The notes: generated from the letters alone by a model not told the origin. 64,000 bases of DNA from Streptomyces sp. MJM8645 (GCF_001625365.1 NZ_LJJF01000001.1:2108001-2172000); one strand, 5' to 3'. Positions 53,415 to 62,111 are shown, counted from the stretch's first letter. Program-made: numbers and translations.

Positions 53415-54598
53415 GCGTAGAAGACGCCGATGTCGTAGCCGTCCTTCTGGGTGTTGAAGGTGGCGGTGAGGTCGGTGTCCCCGTTGCGCAGGTACGGCGA
53501 GATGTCCCAGCGGTTGGAGTCGTAGCCGAAGTTGTTGCGGTTGTACGGGTTGCGGACGAACTGGTCCTCCGGGGTCAACTCCTCGATGGTGGAGTTGAAG
53601 GCGTCGTTCGGCGCGTGGTTGATGTCGGAGAACAGCGTCTCGGGCCCGTTGGTGGACTTGACCGACAGGGTGTCGCCGGTCCACTTGAGGTCGCCGTCGT
53701 AGACCACCCAGCCGAGCTTGCCGTGGAGCTGACCGCTCTGCGGCGTCTGCAGCCCTGCGAGCTTGATCTGGCGCGTCGGGCTGTCCGGCAGCTCGACCTG
53801 GAAGCCGTCCCACAGGTGGATGTGCCGCATCGGCTTGCAGTCGTTCTCGTACGCGACGACGATCGTCCAGCCGCCCCAGCTGTGCGGCTTCACCACCGAG
53901 TCCATGTTGGCGACGGTGTAGGTGCCGTTGCCGGCGTTCCTGACCAGGTCGGTGATGTCGGCGGAGGCCTGGTAGCTGCTCTCCACGTCGGTGGTGATGT
54001 AGCCGATGGACGGCTGGTCGTTGGCGATGTCCCGGTACTGCTTCTCGCCCGGGACCTTGAGGTACACCTCGTCGATCTGGTTCTCCGGCAGCACGGTGTC
54101 GCCGATGCCGCGGGTGCCGCCCCAGTACAGCCGGGCGTACTTGACCTTGGAGCCGTCGATCAGGCCGAGGTCGGCGGAGCTGGCGGAGTAGATCGGGTCA
54201 CCGAGCGGGCCGATGGAGCCCGGGTCGATGTTGATGTACTTCATCTCGTACTTGTTGTTGATCGGCATGCTGCCGAGGCCCTTGCGGGCGTCCTCGCAGG
54301 GCGGCTGCTCCGGGTCGAGGGGTGCCTTGGTCTCGTCACAGGTCATCAGCGAGTTGCTGATCCTGGTGACGGAGCCGTGGAAGTCGCCCTGGAAGCGGGT
54401 GGTGAACGGCAGCGGGTTCTCGGAGATGGTCTCGGCGCGCGGGTGCGGGTTCGACGAGCCGGAGCCGGAGCCACGGGCGTCGGCGATCGGGGTGGCCAGC
54501 AGCTGGCTCGCGACGGCGGCGAGGGCGGCGCCCGCGACGACGGTCCGGCGGGCGAGCAGACGGGCCGCGGCGGCGCGGCTGACAGCGGAGGAGGGCAT
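53381..54598 (-). CDS. Secreted DUF3344-like protein
   Basis: Exported protein of 405 residues. A basic segment and hydrophobic helix (RRTVVAGAALAAVASQLLAT) precede a cleavage region around IADARG (residue about 42). The mature part is rich in Asn, Asp and Gly and beta-like: FTTRFQGDFHGSVTRISNSL, KVKYARLYWGGTRG, GWTIVVAYENDCKPMRHIHL, and a C-terminal GYDIGVFYAYVNLDG. This matches my memory of DUF3344 surface proteins in actinomycetes; function is unknown. Start ATG 54598 with GAGAGG upstream. Confidence 0.78.
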   Translation of the reverse strand: MPSSAVSRAAAARLLARRTVVAGAALAAVASQLLATPIADARGSGSGSSNPHPRAETISENPLPFTTRFQGDFHGSVTRISNSLMTCDETKAPLDPEQPPCEDARKGLGSMPINNKYEMKYINIDPGSIGPLGDPIYSASSADLGLIDGSKVKYARLYWGGTRGIGDTVLPENQIDEVYLKVPGEKQYRDIANDQPSIGYITTDVESSYQASADITDLVRNAGNGTYTVANMDSVVKPHSWGGWTIVVAYENDCKPMRHIHLWDGFQVELPDSPTRQIKLAGLQTPQSGQLHGKLGWVVYDGDLKWTGDTLSVKSTNGPETLFSDINHAPNDAFNSTIEELTPEDQFVRNPYNRNNFGYDSNRWDISPYLRNGDTDLTATFNTQKDGYDIGVFYAYVNLDGSTDA

Positions 54599-54703
54599 GG
54601 GATCCTCTCGGGACGGAACGGACGAGCACGCCCATCGGACCACAACCGTCCGTCACAGGATCTTCACATACCGCCATTGGGGAAACGATCCACCCGAGCG
54701 GAC

Positions 54704-54737
54704 GGCCCGCTGTCATCCGATCGAACGACAGCGGGCC
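54704..54737. terminator. Terminator after glnA2
   Basis: GGCCCGCTGTC (54704-54714) pairs with GACAGCGGGCC (54727-54737) around a 12-nt loop. It lies 27 bp after the stop of glnA2 on the minus strand and ahead of the secreted DUF3344-like gene. Confidence 0.85.
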
Positions 54738-54763
54738 CGAAGGTGTTTGAGCCGCTCAGGCGC

Positions 54764-56125
54764 TCAGAGCACCTGGAGGTTCTTGCGCAGCTCGAACGGT
54801 GTCACCTCGGAGCGGTACTCCTCCCACTCCTGCCGCTTGTTGCGCAGGAAGAAGTCGAAGACGTGCTCACCGAGGGTCTCGGCGACGAGCTCGCTGCGCT
54901 GCATCAGGTCGATCGCCTCGCCGAGGTTCTGCGGCATCGGCTGGATCCCGAGGGCGCGGCGCTCGGAGTCGGTCAGCGCCCAGACGTCGTCGTCGGCGCC
55001 CGGCGGGAGCTCGTAACCCTCCTCGATGCCCTTGAGGCCGGCCGCGAGGGTGACGGCGTAGGCGAGGTACGGGTTGCAGCCGGTGTCCAGGGAGCGGACC
55101 TCGATCCGGGTGGAGCCCTGCTTACCGGGCTTGTACATCGGCACCCGGATCAGCGCCGAGCGGTTGTTGTGGCCCCAGCAGATGTAGGACGGGGCCTCGC
55201 CGCCGGCCCCGGCGGTGCGCTGGGAGCCGCCCCAGATCCGCTTGTAGGAGTTCACCCACTGGTTGGTGACGGCGGCGGTCTCGGCGGCGTGCTTGAGCAG
55301 GCCGGCGATGAAGGAGCGGCCGACCTTGGAGAGCTGGTACTCGGCGCCGGTCTCGTGGAAGGCGTTGCGGTCGCCCTCGAACAGCGACAGGTGGGTGTGC
55401 ATGCCCGAGCCGGGGTGGTCGGAGAACGGCTTGGGCATGAAGCTGGCGTGCACGCCCTGCTCCAGCGCGACCTCCTTCATGACCAGACGGAAGGTCATGA
55501 TGTTGTCGGCGGTGGACAGCGCGTCGGCGTAGCGCAGGTCGATCTCCTGCTGGCCGGGGGCGCCCTCGTGGTGGGAGAACTCCACCGAGATGCCCATCGA
55601 CTCCAGCATGGTGATGGCCTGTCGACGGAAGTCGTGGCCGACCCCGCGCGGGGTGTGGTCGAAGTAACCGGACTGGTCGGCGGGGATCGGCGGGGTGCCG
55701 TCGCCGGGCAGGTTCTTCAGCAGGAAGAACTCGATCTCGGGGTGGGTGTAGAAGGTGAAGCCCTGGGCGGAGGCCTTCTCCAGGGTGCGCTTGAGCACGA
55801 ACCGGGGGTCGGCGTAGGACGGCGAGCCGTCGGGCATCAGGATGTCGCAGAACATCCGGGCGGTGCCGGGGGTCTCCGAGCGCCACGGCAGGATCTGGAA
55901 GGTGGTCGGGTCCGGCTTGGCGATCATGTCGGACTCGTAGACCCGGGCGAAGCCCTCGATCGCCGAGCCGTCGAAGCCGATGCCCTCCTCGAAGGCCTGC
56001 TCCAGTTCGGCCGGAGCCACCGCGACCGACTTCAGGAACCCGAGCACGTCGGTGAACCACAGCCGGACGAACCGGATGTCACGCTCCTCAAGCGTCCGAA
56101 GCACGAACTGCTGCTGCTTGCCCAT
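54764..56125 (-). CDS. glnA2: Glutamine synthetase-like GlnA2 (probable gamma-glutamylpolyamine synthetase)
   Basis: GSI-fold ligase of 453 residues: GFDGSAIEGFARVYESDM, HPEIEFFLLKNL, GAPGQQEIDLRYADAL, GSGMHTHLSLFEGD, and the NNRSALIRVP and EVRSLDTGCNPYLAYAV regions. In the adenylylation loop the family tyrosine is replaced by Trp382 (DDVWALTDSERR), so GlnE cannot regulate it in the usual way. S. coelicolor GlnA2, which lies at the equivalent place beside nadE, glutamylates polyamines rather than making glutamine; that role is transferred by position and motif. ATG 56125 follows GAGGTGAG. Divergent from nadE. Confidence 0.88.
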   Translation of the reverse strand: MGKQQQFVLRTLEERDIRFVRLWFTDVLGFLKSVAVAPAELEQAFEEGIGFDGSAIEGFARVYESDMIAKPDPTTFQILPWRSETPGTARMFCDILMPDGSPSYADPRFVLKRTLEKASAQGFTFYTHPEIEFFLLKNLPGDGTPPIPADQSGYFDHTPRGVGHDFRRQAITMLESMGISVEFSHHEGAPGQQEIDLRYADALSTADNIMTFRLVMKEVALEQGVHASFMPKPFSDHPGSGMHTHLSLFEGDRNAFHETGAEYQLSKVGRSFIAGLLKHAAETAAVTNQWVNSYKRIWGGSQRTAGAGGEAPSYICWGHNNRSALIRVPMYKPGKQGSTRIEVRSLDTGCNPYLAYAVTLAAGLKGIEEGYELPPGADDDVWALTDSERRALGIQPMPQNLGEAIDLMQRSELVAETLGEHVFDFFLRNKRQEWEEYRSEVTPFELRKNLQVL

Positions 56126-56275
56126 GGGGACAGTCTCACCTCTGCTCTTTACGCTCGTGTTACGCCCGGAAGACCCCCGGACGCGGCTGCCCCCATCATG
56201 GCCGATCACCGCGCGGGACGGCAGTCCGGACCCTGGTCCGACCCCCCGGACAGCACATTGCGTCAGTTCGACGAT

Positions 56276-56281
56276 TACACT
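56276..56281 (+). promoter_or_regulatory. -10 box of nadE, probable leaderless start
   Basis: TACACT lies exactly 7 nt before ATG 56289. No fitting -35 was found. The spacer CGGGGGC is not a Shine-Dalgarno at proper distance. Confidence 0.55.
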
Positions 56282-56288
56282 CGGGGGC

Positions 56289-58043
56289 ATGCCCAATCTC
56301 CGTCTCGCCCTGAGCCAGATCGACCCCTGGGTCGGTGACATCGCCCGCAACAGCGATGAGGTGGTGCGCTGGACCAGGCAGGCCGTGGAGGCCGGCGCCC
56401 AGCTGGTCGCCTTCCCCGAGATGGCCCTGACCGGCTACCCCGTCGAGGACCTCGCCCTGCGCAGTTCCTTCGTCGAGGCGTCCCGGGGCGCGCTGGTCGA
56501 GCTGGCCGGGCGGCTGGCCGCCGACGGGCTGGGCGAGGTGCCGGTGGTGGTCGGCTACCTCGGACGCTCCGAGCACGCCTCGCCGAGGTTCGGCCGCCCG
56601 GCCGGCTCCCCGCAGAACTGCGCCGCCGTGCTGCACCGGGGCGAGGTGGTGACCCGCTTCGCCAAGCACCACCTGCCCAACTACGGCGTGTTCGACGAGT
56701 ACCGCTGGTTCGTCCCGGGCGAGCAGCTGCCGGTGCTGCGGCTGCACGGAGTGGACGTCGCGCTGGCCATCTGCGAGGACATCTGGCAGGACGGCGGCCG
56801 GGTCACCGCGGCCCGCGAGGCCGGGGCCGGGCTGCTGCTGGTGGTCAACGGCTCGCCGTACGAGCGCAACAAGGACGACCAGCGGCTGGAGCTGGTCCGG
56901 CGCCGGGCCGCCGAGGCGGGCTGCCCACTGGCCTACGTCAACATGGTCGGCGGCCAGGACGAGCTGGTCTTCGACGGCGACTCGATCGTGGTCGGCGCGG
57001 ACGGCGAGGTGCTGGCCCGCTCCCCGCAGTTCGAGGAGCACCTGCTGGTGCTGGACCTCGACCTGCCGGCCGCCGGCGACGACCACACCGACGGCCTGCT
57101 GCTGAGCGACGGGCTGCACCTCGTCCGCACCGACCTGGGCGGCGAGCCGCAGGCCGCGCCCGCGGACACCCCGGCCCCCGAGGTGGCGCCGCGGCTGTCC
57201 GACGAGGCGGAGATCTGGGCCGCGCTGGTCTCCGGCACCCGGGCGTACGTCACCAAGAACGGCTTCCGTTCGGTGCTGATCGGCCTCTCCGGCGGCATCG
57301 ACTCGGCGCTGGTGGCCGCCATCGCGGTGGACGCGATCGGCGCCGAGAACGTGTACTGCGTCTCCATGCCCAGCCGCTACTCCTCGCAGCACTCCCGGGA
57401 CGACGCGGCCGAGCTGGCCCGCCGGACCGGGCTGCACTACCGCACCGTCTCCATCGCCCCGATGTTCGACGCCTACCTGGGCGCGACCGAGCTGACCGGC
57501 CTGGCCGAGGAGAACCTGCAGTCCCGGCTGCGCGGCACCCTGCTGATGGCGATCTCCAACCAGGAGGGGCACATCGTGCTCGCGCCCGGCAACAAGAGCG
57601 AGTTGGCCGTCGGCTACTCGACCCTGTACGGCGACTCGGTGGGCGCGTTCGGGCCGATCAAGGACGTCTACAAGTCGCTGGTCTTCCGGCTGGCCCACTG
57701 GCGCAACGAGGAGGCCGGACGGCGCGGCGAGGTGCCGCCGATCCCGGAGAACACCATCTCCAAGCCGCCGTCCGCCGAGCTGCGGCCGGACCAGAAGGAC
57801 AGCGACTCGCTGCCCGACTACGACCTGCTGGACAGCGTGCTGGCCCGCTACATCGAGGGCGACGAGGGGCGGGACGCGATCGTCGCGGCCGGCTTCGACC
57901 CGGCCGTGGTGGACCGGGTGGTCCGGCTGGTCGACACGGCCGAGTACAAGCGGCGGCAGTACCCGCCGGGCCCCAAGATCTCGGTCAAGAACTTCGGCCG
58001 GGACCGCCGCCTGCCGATCACCAACCGCTGGCGGCGGGGCTGA
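56289..58043 (+). CDS. nadE: Glutamine-dependent NAD+ synthetase
   Basis: Final step of NAD biosynthesis: amidation of deamido-NAD with ATP and glutamine. The 584 residues have an N-terminal nitrilase-type glutaminase with Glu in FPEMALTGYPVEDL, Lys in FAKHHLPNYGVFDEYRWF and Cys in LAICEDIWQDGG. The C-terminal synthetase has the PP-loop GLSGGIDSALVAAIAVDA, YSSQHSRDDAAELAR and SELAVGYSTLYGD. ATG 56289 is chosen from the conserved start PNLRLALSQIDPWVGD and the TACACT box; longer open frame upstream overlaps glnA2. An IS copy begins 7 bp after its stop without damaging the gene. Confidence 0.96.
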   Translation: MPNLRLALSQIDPWVGDIARNSDEVVRWTRQAVEAGAQLVAFPEMALTGYPVEDLALRSSFVEASRGALVELAGRLAADGLGEVPVVVGYLGRSEHASPRFGRPAGSPQNCAAVLHRGEVVTRFAKHHLPNYGVFDEYRWFVPGEQLPVLRLHGVDVALAICEDIWQDGGRVTAAREAGAGLLLVVNGSPYERNKDDQRLELVRRRAAEAGCPLAYVNMVGGQDELVFDGDSIVVGADGEVLARSPQFEEHLLVLDLDLPAAGDDHTDGLLLSDGLHLVRTDLGGEPQAAPADTPAPEVAPRLSDEAEIWAALVSGTRAYVTKNGFRSVLIGLSGGIDSALVAAIAVDAIGAENVYCVSMPSRYSSQHSRDDAAELARRTGLHYRTVSIAPMFDAYLGATELTGLAEENLQSRLRGTLLMAISNQEGHIVLAPGNKSELAVGYSTLYGDSVGAFGPIKDVYKSLVFRLAHWRNEEAGRRGEVPPIPENTISKPPSAELRPDQKDSDSLPDYDLLDSVLARYIEGDEGRDAIVAAGFDPAVVDRVVRLVDTAEYKRRQYPPGPKISVKNFGRDRRLPITNRWRRG

Positions 58044-58049
58044 GGGCCC

Positions 58050-58831
58050 CTAGACGAGAAGTCTTGGTCAGTGGTCGGGTGATCGGGGTGCCGGTTCGGC
58101 GGTTGTGCCAGATGGCGGTGGTCAGGGCGAGGATTCGCTGGCCGACTCGGGCCAGGGCGTCGAGGTGCTTGGAGACGTAGCCCTTGTCGCCGACGATCGT
58201 CTGCCCGGGATGGGTGGCCGGGAGGTCCTGGTCGCGGGTGAGCATGTCGGCCAGCACCTCGCGTTCGTCGGCCTTGGGGTTGGCCAGTGCCCAGGCGATC
58301 GGGAGTCCGCCGGGCGTGCAGACCAGGTGCAGCCGCAGGCCCCAGAAGAACCGTGAGTGGGGGGCAGTAGCCGTAGCCGGCCCAGCCGGCCAGGTCGGAA
58401 CGTTTGACGGCGGGCCGGGAACGGGCGCATTCGGCGGGTGTGGAGTCGACGACCCACACGTCGTCGTGCCACAGGTCGGTGTCCCGGGCCAGGGCACGGA
58501 TGAACCGGCTGATCAGTGTGTTCGAGGCCCGCAGTCGTTTGTTGTAGCCGGACTGGCCGGGCAGGTACGGGAACTCGGCCGCCAGGTGGGCGCGGGCGAA
58601 GCGGAGCCACCGGGCCTCGGAGACGAAGCCGAGCAGGGCCTGCATCACCGCCAGCGTCAACAACTCGGCATCAGTCAGCCTCGGCGGGCGGCCCGGTCAC
58701 CGAGTTCCTGCCAGAGAGTCATCGATCTTTCACGTAGAGTGCAGTCGCGAGGGCCTTGAGGTTTGTCGTCACAAACGAACCAACGAGGCCCTCGCTTCAT
58801 GCACTCGGGCACTTCGGACTTACTCGTCTAG
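58050..58831 (-). mobile_element. Degenerate IS982-family element, left copy
   Basis: 782 bp. Inner end 58811-58831 carries the intact inverted-repeat end ACTTCGGACTTACTCGTCTA followed by G; the outer end (58050 on) begins CTAGACGAG-AAGTC and lacks 8 bp of that repeat. Compared with the right copy it has lost about 175 bp in the C-terminal part of the transposase and about 17 bp near the end, but keeps 40 bp at the 5' part. No target duplication was found. Confidence 0.9.
58068..58772 (-). pseudogene. IS982-type transposase, broken (left copy)
   Basis: Reads from GTG 58772 as MTTNLKALATALYVK, then an extra base, IDDSLAGTR, a TGA, and the conserved AELLTLAVMQALLGFVSEAR and DDVWVVDSTPAECARSRPAV block with the first catalytic Asp. 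A frame change follows at a run of six G (58359-58364; C on the coding strand) before HSRFFWGLRLHLVC. The deletion after KGYVSKHLDAL removes the region of the final catalytic Glu. Not functional. Confidence 0.88.
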
Positions 58832-58929
58832 TCGTCCGGCGCGGCTCACCTCGTCGACGTCCTACACCTCTTGAAGCGGAGCCGATCTGACATCGAGGCA
58901 CCAGCCGGCGCGCCAGTCCCCGGCCCTGT

Positions 58930-59580
58930 TCAGCCTCGGTACCGGTGTCCTCGGACTCGTCCGGCGAGTGCGGTAGTTCGCCACGAGGTCGCCGCCATCG
59001 CGCACACGGCAATCAGCATGCTTACCCCGGCCAGTGCCCAGCACGGCCAGCTTGTCGCCTCCTGCTGGGTCCAGTCCCACCAGCGATCACCGCCGTTCTC
59101 GTCCTCGGCCAGGTAGGTCAGTGGAAACAGGGTGATGACCGGCAGCACCCAGGAGAGCAACCATCCGAAGAGCCGCCCCGACAGCACAGCCAGGCCGACC
59201 CAGATAACAGCAGCGCGGGAAAGGACCACGGCCACTTCCGGAGTGGAGACGAACAGCTCCGTAACGCCGGTGAGTACGACCGTGAGTGCCGCCACCGAGC
59301 CAGTGTGGAGCAGCTCGGAACGCCTCAGCCTGCGCGATCCGGCCGCTTCCATGTCTGCCATGGCACTGTGCCGACTGCTAACAGCGATAACGGCCGATGT
59401 CAGCGGGACATAGCTGCGGAGCGGGATCGAGACCGTCCCGCTGGGGCCGCCGGATGGAAGCACCGCTACCAGCGATCCCACTACCACGCTGGTGGTGCAG
59501 GTGGCGAGGAGACCGAGGCAGACCACCTCTAGACGGTGCAGTCGCAGATATCGCCAGATCATGTCGAAGCGCTCAGCCAC
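58930..59580 (-). CDS. Membrane protein of the island ABC operon
   Basis: Integral membrane protein of 216 residues with about 5-6 hydrophobic segments: LEVVCLGLLATCTTSVVVGS, LTSAVIAVSS, VAALTVVLTGVTELFV, AAVIWVGLAVLSGRLF, WLLSWVLPVITLFPLTYLAE and ALAGVSMLIAVCAMAATSW. No known motif. GTG 59580 starts inside the stop of the permease gene (8-nt overlap), so translation is coupled; ATG 59562 is an alternative. Probably a second permease or accessory or immunity subunit. Base composition is less GC-rich than the flanking chromosome, by eye. Confidence 0.75.
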   Translation of the reverse strand: MAERFDMIWRYLRLHRLEVVCLGLLATCTTSVVVGSLVAVLPSGGPSGTVSIPLRSYVPLTSAVIAVSSRHSAMADMEAAGSRRLRRSELLHTGSVAALTVVLTGVTELFVSTPEVAVVLSRAAVIWVGLAVLSGRLFGWLLSWVLPVITLFPLTYLAEDENGGDRWWDWTQQEATSWPCWALAGVSMLIAVCAMAATSWRTTALAGRVRGHRYRG

Positions 59581-60829
59581 AGTCGGTGTTCCGAACGGTG
59601 GAAAGGCGGTCACGAACCCACTCCGTCTGCACGGACTCCGGTTGCGTGGCGACCGCAGTGACTGCGGCCCGATCCACTCCGGGGGGGCCACCGTGGACGC
59701 TCGCCGGCTGCCCGCCTCCTGTCATCCGGACGCTGAGCCAGGTCGCGAGCTCAAACGCAGCGGTGAAGTACTTCTGCGCCGCGGCTGGGGTCGCGGGCTG
59801 GCAGCCGGGCGGAACAGTCGCCGTGACGATGTTGATCGAAATGCCTTCGGCCGCTTCCCACATCGATCCCTCGTTGATGTAGAAGTCCTGGAGCTGCTGA
59901 CCCGGACGCAGTCCCCGCTCGTAGAACACCGGAGGCATGACGAACAGGCCGGCGGGCAAGGCGGCAAGATTCCTGGCCATCGCATCCGCCTGGGACGTGT
60001 ACTTCCGGTCCTCGGGCCACAGGCAGATACGGGGCTGGGTGTCCGAACAGGTGGCAGCCTTCGGTGGTGTCCTGGGTGACGTGAGCGGCCCGGCGGCGGC
60101 GACGGCGAAACCGGCGACCATGACGGCCACCAGTGTGCCGAGAACCTGCAGCGTCCGCATCGCCTTCTGCTTCTGTCGGAAGCCCGGGACCGAGGACCTG
60201 GATACCATCACCGCCGCGGACGCCACCGCCAGGCTGAAGAGAATCCGAAGCAAGATGGGCACGGCCTGAACGGACATGAAAGGCTCTCCGACCAGTGCGA
60301 AGAACCCGCTGTCCGCACCGAGCAGGGTGATCGCGGCCAGGCATCCCACCCCGGTCAGAACCGGCGCGAGGATCTGCGACCGCGCCCACGATCCGACCAG
60401 GTGCCCGATCGCACTACAGATGACCAGCAGGCTCAGCCCCAGCAGGAGATAGCCGGGCCACAGAAACCCCGGTCCAGCAGAGGGGGAACTCACTGCCGCC
60501 GCTACAACCGCACCGACCAGATAGACCAGGATCCCGTAGCCGAGGGTTACCGCCAACTGCACACACTCCGCTTGCCAGCGCGGACGCGCGGAAGCGCCCA
60601 GCTGGTCGATCAGCCCGTGCCTGGCAGTGCGGCCCGCCGTCCAGGCAGATACCGCTGCCAGCGCGGGCCCGAAGTAGAACGCCGGGATCTGAGCCGCGAC
60701 ACTCGCCTGCGGCCAAACGCCGATCCACCAACGGGCTCGGCCGAAGAGAACCGCCAGGTCCACCGCCACCAGGAACGGGAACCACCAGCGAAGCGGCGAA
60801 CGACGAACTTCCAACCAGAAAACGCCCAT
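59573..60829 (-). CDS. ABC permease with large extracellular C-terminal domain
   Basis: Protein of 418 residues. Six to seven hydrophobic segments occupy residues about 15-255 (WWFPFLVAVDLAVLFG, IPAFYFGPALAAVSAWTAG, YGILVYLVGAVVAAAVSS, WPGYLLLGLSLLVICSAIG, and so on). After the last helix (VAVMVAGFAVAAAGPL) about 165 residues are predicted outside, beginning AATCSDTQPRICLWPEDRKY and containing four Cys (CSD, ICL, GCQ, DCG). A soluble tail of this kind on a permease could bind the operon's secreted peptide. ATG 60829 shares one base with the ATPase stop (TGATG). Family not firmly recognised. Confidence 0.8.
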   Translation of the reverse strand: MGVFWLEVRRSPLRWWFPFLVAVDLAVLFGRARWWIGVWPQASVAAQIPAFYFGPALAAVSAWTAGRTARHGLIDQLGASARPRWQAECVQLAVTLGYGILVYLVGAVVAAAVSSPSAGPGFLWPGYLLLGLSLLVICSAIGHLVGSWARSQILAPVLTGVGCLAAITLLGADSGFFALVGEPFMSVQAVPILLRILFSLAVASAAVMVSRSSVPGFRQKQKAMRTLQVLGTLVAVMVAGFAVAAAGPLTSPRTPPKAATCSDTQPRICLWPEDRKYTSQADAMARNLAALPAGLFVMPPVFYERGLRPGQQLQDFYINEGSMWEAAEGISINIVTATVPPGCQPATPAAAQKYFTAAFELATWLSVRMTGGGQPASVHGGPPGVDRAAVTAVATQPESVQTEWVRDRLSTVRNTDCG

Positions 60830-61581
60830 CAGACAGCCGCCCCTCGGCCATTGAGGACGTGCATGTAGCCGCGCTCCAGCGGACTGTCCCCGACTGCCCC
60901 CGGAGCGGCCTTGCTGATCAACTCGGTGGGTGACCCACGGAAGACGAACCGGCCGTCGGCCAGGACCGCAACCACGTCGCAGATCGCAGCCACATCCTCG
61001 ACCAAGTGGGTGCTGAGGATCACCGCCATGCCCTCCAGGCCGCGGATCATCTGCCGGAATTCGAGTCGCTGCGCCGGATCCAGGCCGACGGTGGGTTCGT
61101 CGAGAAGCAGCAGCTTGGGAGAGCCCACCAGGGCCGACGCGATTCCGGCGCGGCGGAGCATCCCGCCGGAGAGCGACTTCATCTTCGTCCCGGCGCGATC
61201 CGCGAGCCCGACGGCCTCGATGGCCTGCAGGGACGCCGAACGAGCCTCACGGGGCGGGACTTCTCGAAGCCAGGCGCAGTAACGTACAAAATCGTAGACC
61301 GAGTAGGCCGGGTAGTAGCCGAACTCCTGCGGCAGGTAGCCGATGTTCCGACGTGCTGCCCGCGCGGTCCGCTCGGACGTGATCTGCTGCCCGCAGATCT
61401 CCAGGGTTCCCTCAGCAGGGGGAACAATGGTCGCGAGCGTGCGGAGCAGTGTCGTCTTGCCCGCCCCGTTCGGTCCCAGGAGGCCGAGGACCCCGGCGTT
61501 GACCTGGAGGTCCATCTCCGATAGCACCCGCTTCCGACTGTATCCCTGACCCAGCCCGGATGCCTTCACTACGGCCTGCAC
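60829..61581 (-). CDS. ABC transporter ATP-binding protein of the island
   Basis: ATPase of 250 residues: Walker A GLLGPNGAGKTTLLRTLA, Q-loop IGYLPQEFGYYP, signature SLSGGMLRRAGIASALVG (SGGM variant typical of ABC-2-type exporters), Walker B LLLLDEPTVGLDP and switch His in VILSTHLVEDV. The closest recognised group is the CcmA/NatA/BcrA-type ATPases that pair with ABC-2 permeases for drug or peptide export and self-resistance. GTG 61581 follows GAGAGG at about 9 nt. It is second in the operon after the secreted peptide gene and coupled to the permease. Confidence 0.9.
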   Translation of the reverse strand: MQAVVKASGLGQGYSRKRVLSEMDLQVNAGVLGLLGPNGAGKTTLLRTLATIVPPAEGTLEICGQQITSERTARAARRNIGYLPQEFGYYPAYSVYDFVRYCAWLREVPPREARSASLQAIEAVGLADRAGTKMKSLSGGMLRRAGIASALVGSPKLLLLDEPTVGLDPAQRLEFRQMIRGLEGMAVILSTHLVEDVAAICDVVAVLADGRFVFRGSPTELISKAAPGAVGDSPLERGYMHVLNGRGAAV

Positions 61582-61691
61582 GTGTCGCCTCTCATCGGTC
61601 CAAGCCGGGTACCGGCGTCGACGGGACGCCAGCACCCGGCCACAGGTGGCATGCAAGGTATGCCACGATCACTCAGAACCTACGTCGGAAC

Positions 61692-62042
61692 TCAGCCGAG
61701 GTAGGAGACCGAGGAGTAGTCGATCTTCCAAGTGCAGTTCAGCTGGCCCCAGTCGGAGGCGGTGGAGCCCTGCTGGAGGCTGATGTACGCATACTTGTCG
61801 GCCTCGACGTTGCACGCGGCGAAGTTCTGGAACCTGCCGCCCAGGGTGACGTTGAAGCAGTGCGCACTGGTTCCCGTGTTACCCCACGTGGAGTAGCATC
61901 CGAGCACGGTGCTGCTCGTGCCGGACGACGCCTGCGCCGCCGGCATGAACCCAAGAAGCGCGAGCGCTGAAACGCCTACGACGGCAGCCGTCTTGGGCGC
62001 GATGGAGCGGACCCGTGCCATGGGGTTGCTGAGCTTCGCCAT
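61692..62042 (-). CDS. Small secreted four-cysteine protein, first gene of the island operon
   Basis: Precursor of 116 residues. A basic start (MAKLSNPMARVRSIAPKT), a hydrophobic core (AAVVGVSALALLGFMPA) and AQA predict Sec cleavage after residue 38, leaving a 78-residue mature protein. It has Cys at 49, 62, 77 and 103, enough for two disulfides, many aromatic and Ser/Thr/Gly residues, and no known domain. GGAAG precedes ATG 62042. The ABC ATPase starts 110 bp downstream on the same strand. Candidate bacteriocin-like effector, signal or envelope protein; it does not look like lactococcin 972, whose operons have a similar layout. Confidence 0.75.
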   Translation of the reverse strand: MAKLSNPMARVRSIAPKTAAVVGVSALALLGFMPAAQASSGTSSTVLGCYSTWGNTGTSAHCFNVTLGGRFQNFAACNVEADKYAYISLQQGSTASDWGQLNCTWKIDYSSVSYLG

Positions 62043-62079
62043 GTGTTTTCTTCCTTTTCCCTTGGGAGCGTGGCGAGGA

Positions 62080-62111
62080 CGAGGCTCCGACGTTCCAGCG
62101 TCGGAGCCTCG
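62080..62111. promoter_or_regulatory. Hairpin in the leader of the secreted-peptide gene
   Basis: CGAGGCTCCGAC (62080-62091) pairs with GTCGGAGCCTCG (62100-62111) around an 8-nt loop, 38 nt before ATG 62042. On the plus strand it is followed by ATCTGTTTT and would work as a terminator in that direction; on the minus strand it could act as an attenuator or mRNA stabiliser. Confidence 0.65.

Noticed and set aside
52014..53813. Upstream extension of the glnE frame
   Set aside because: Open only because of GC bias; it overlaps the acyltransferase and DUF3344-like genes and GlnE homology with a good ribosome site begins at ATG 52013.
61692..62042. Lactococcin 972-type bacteriocin
   Set aside because: The gene layout is similar but the sequence has four cysteines and lacks the Trp/Tyr-rich start and end of that family.
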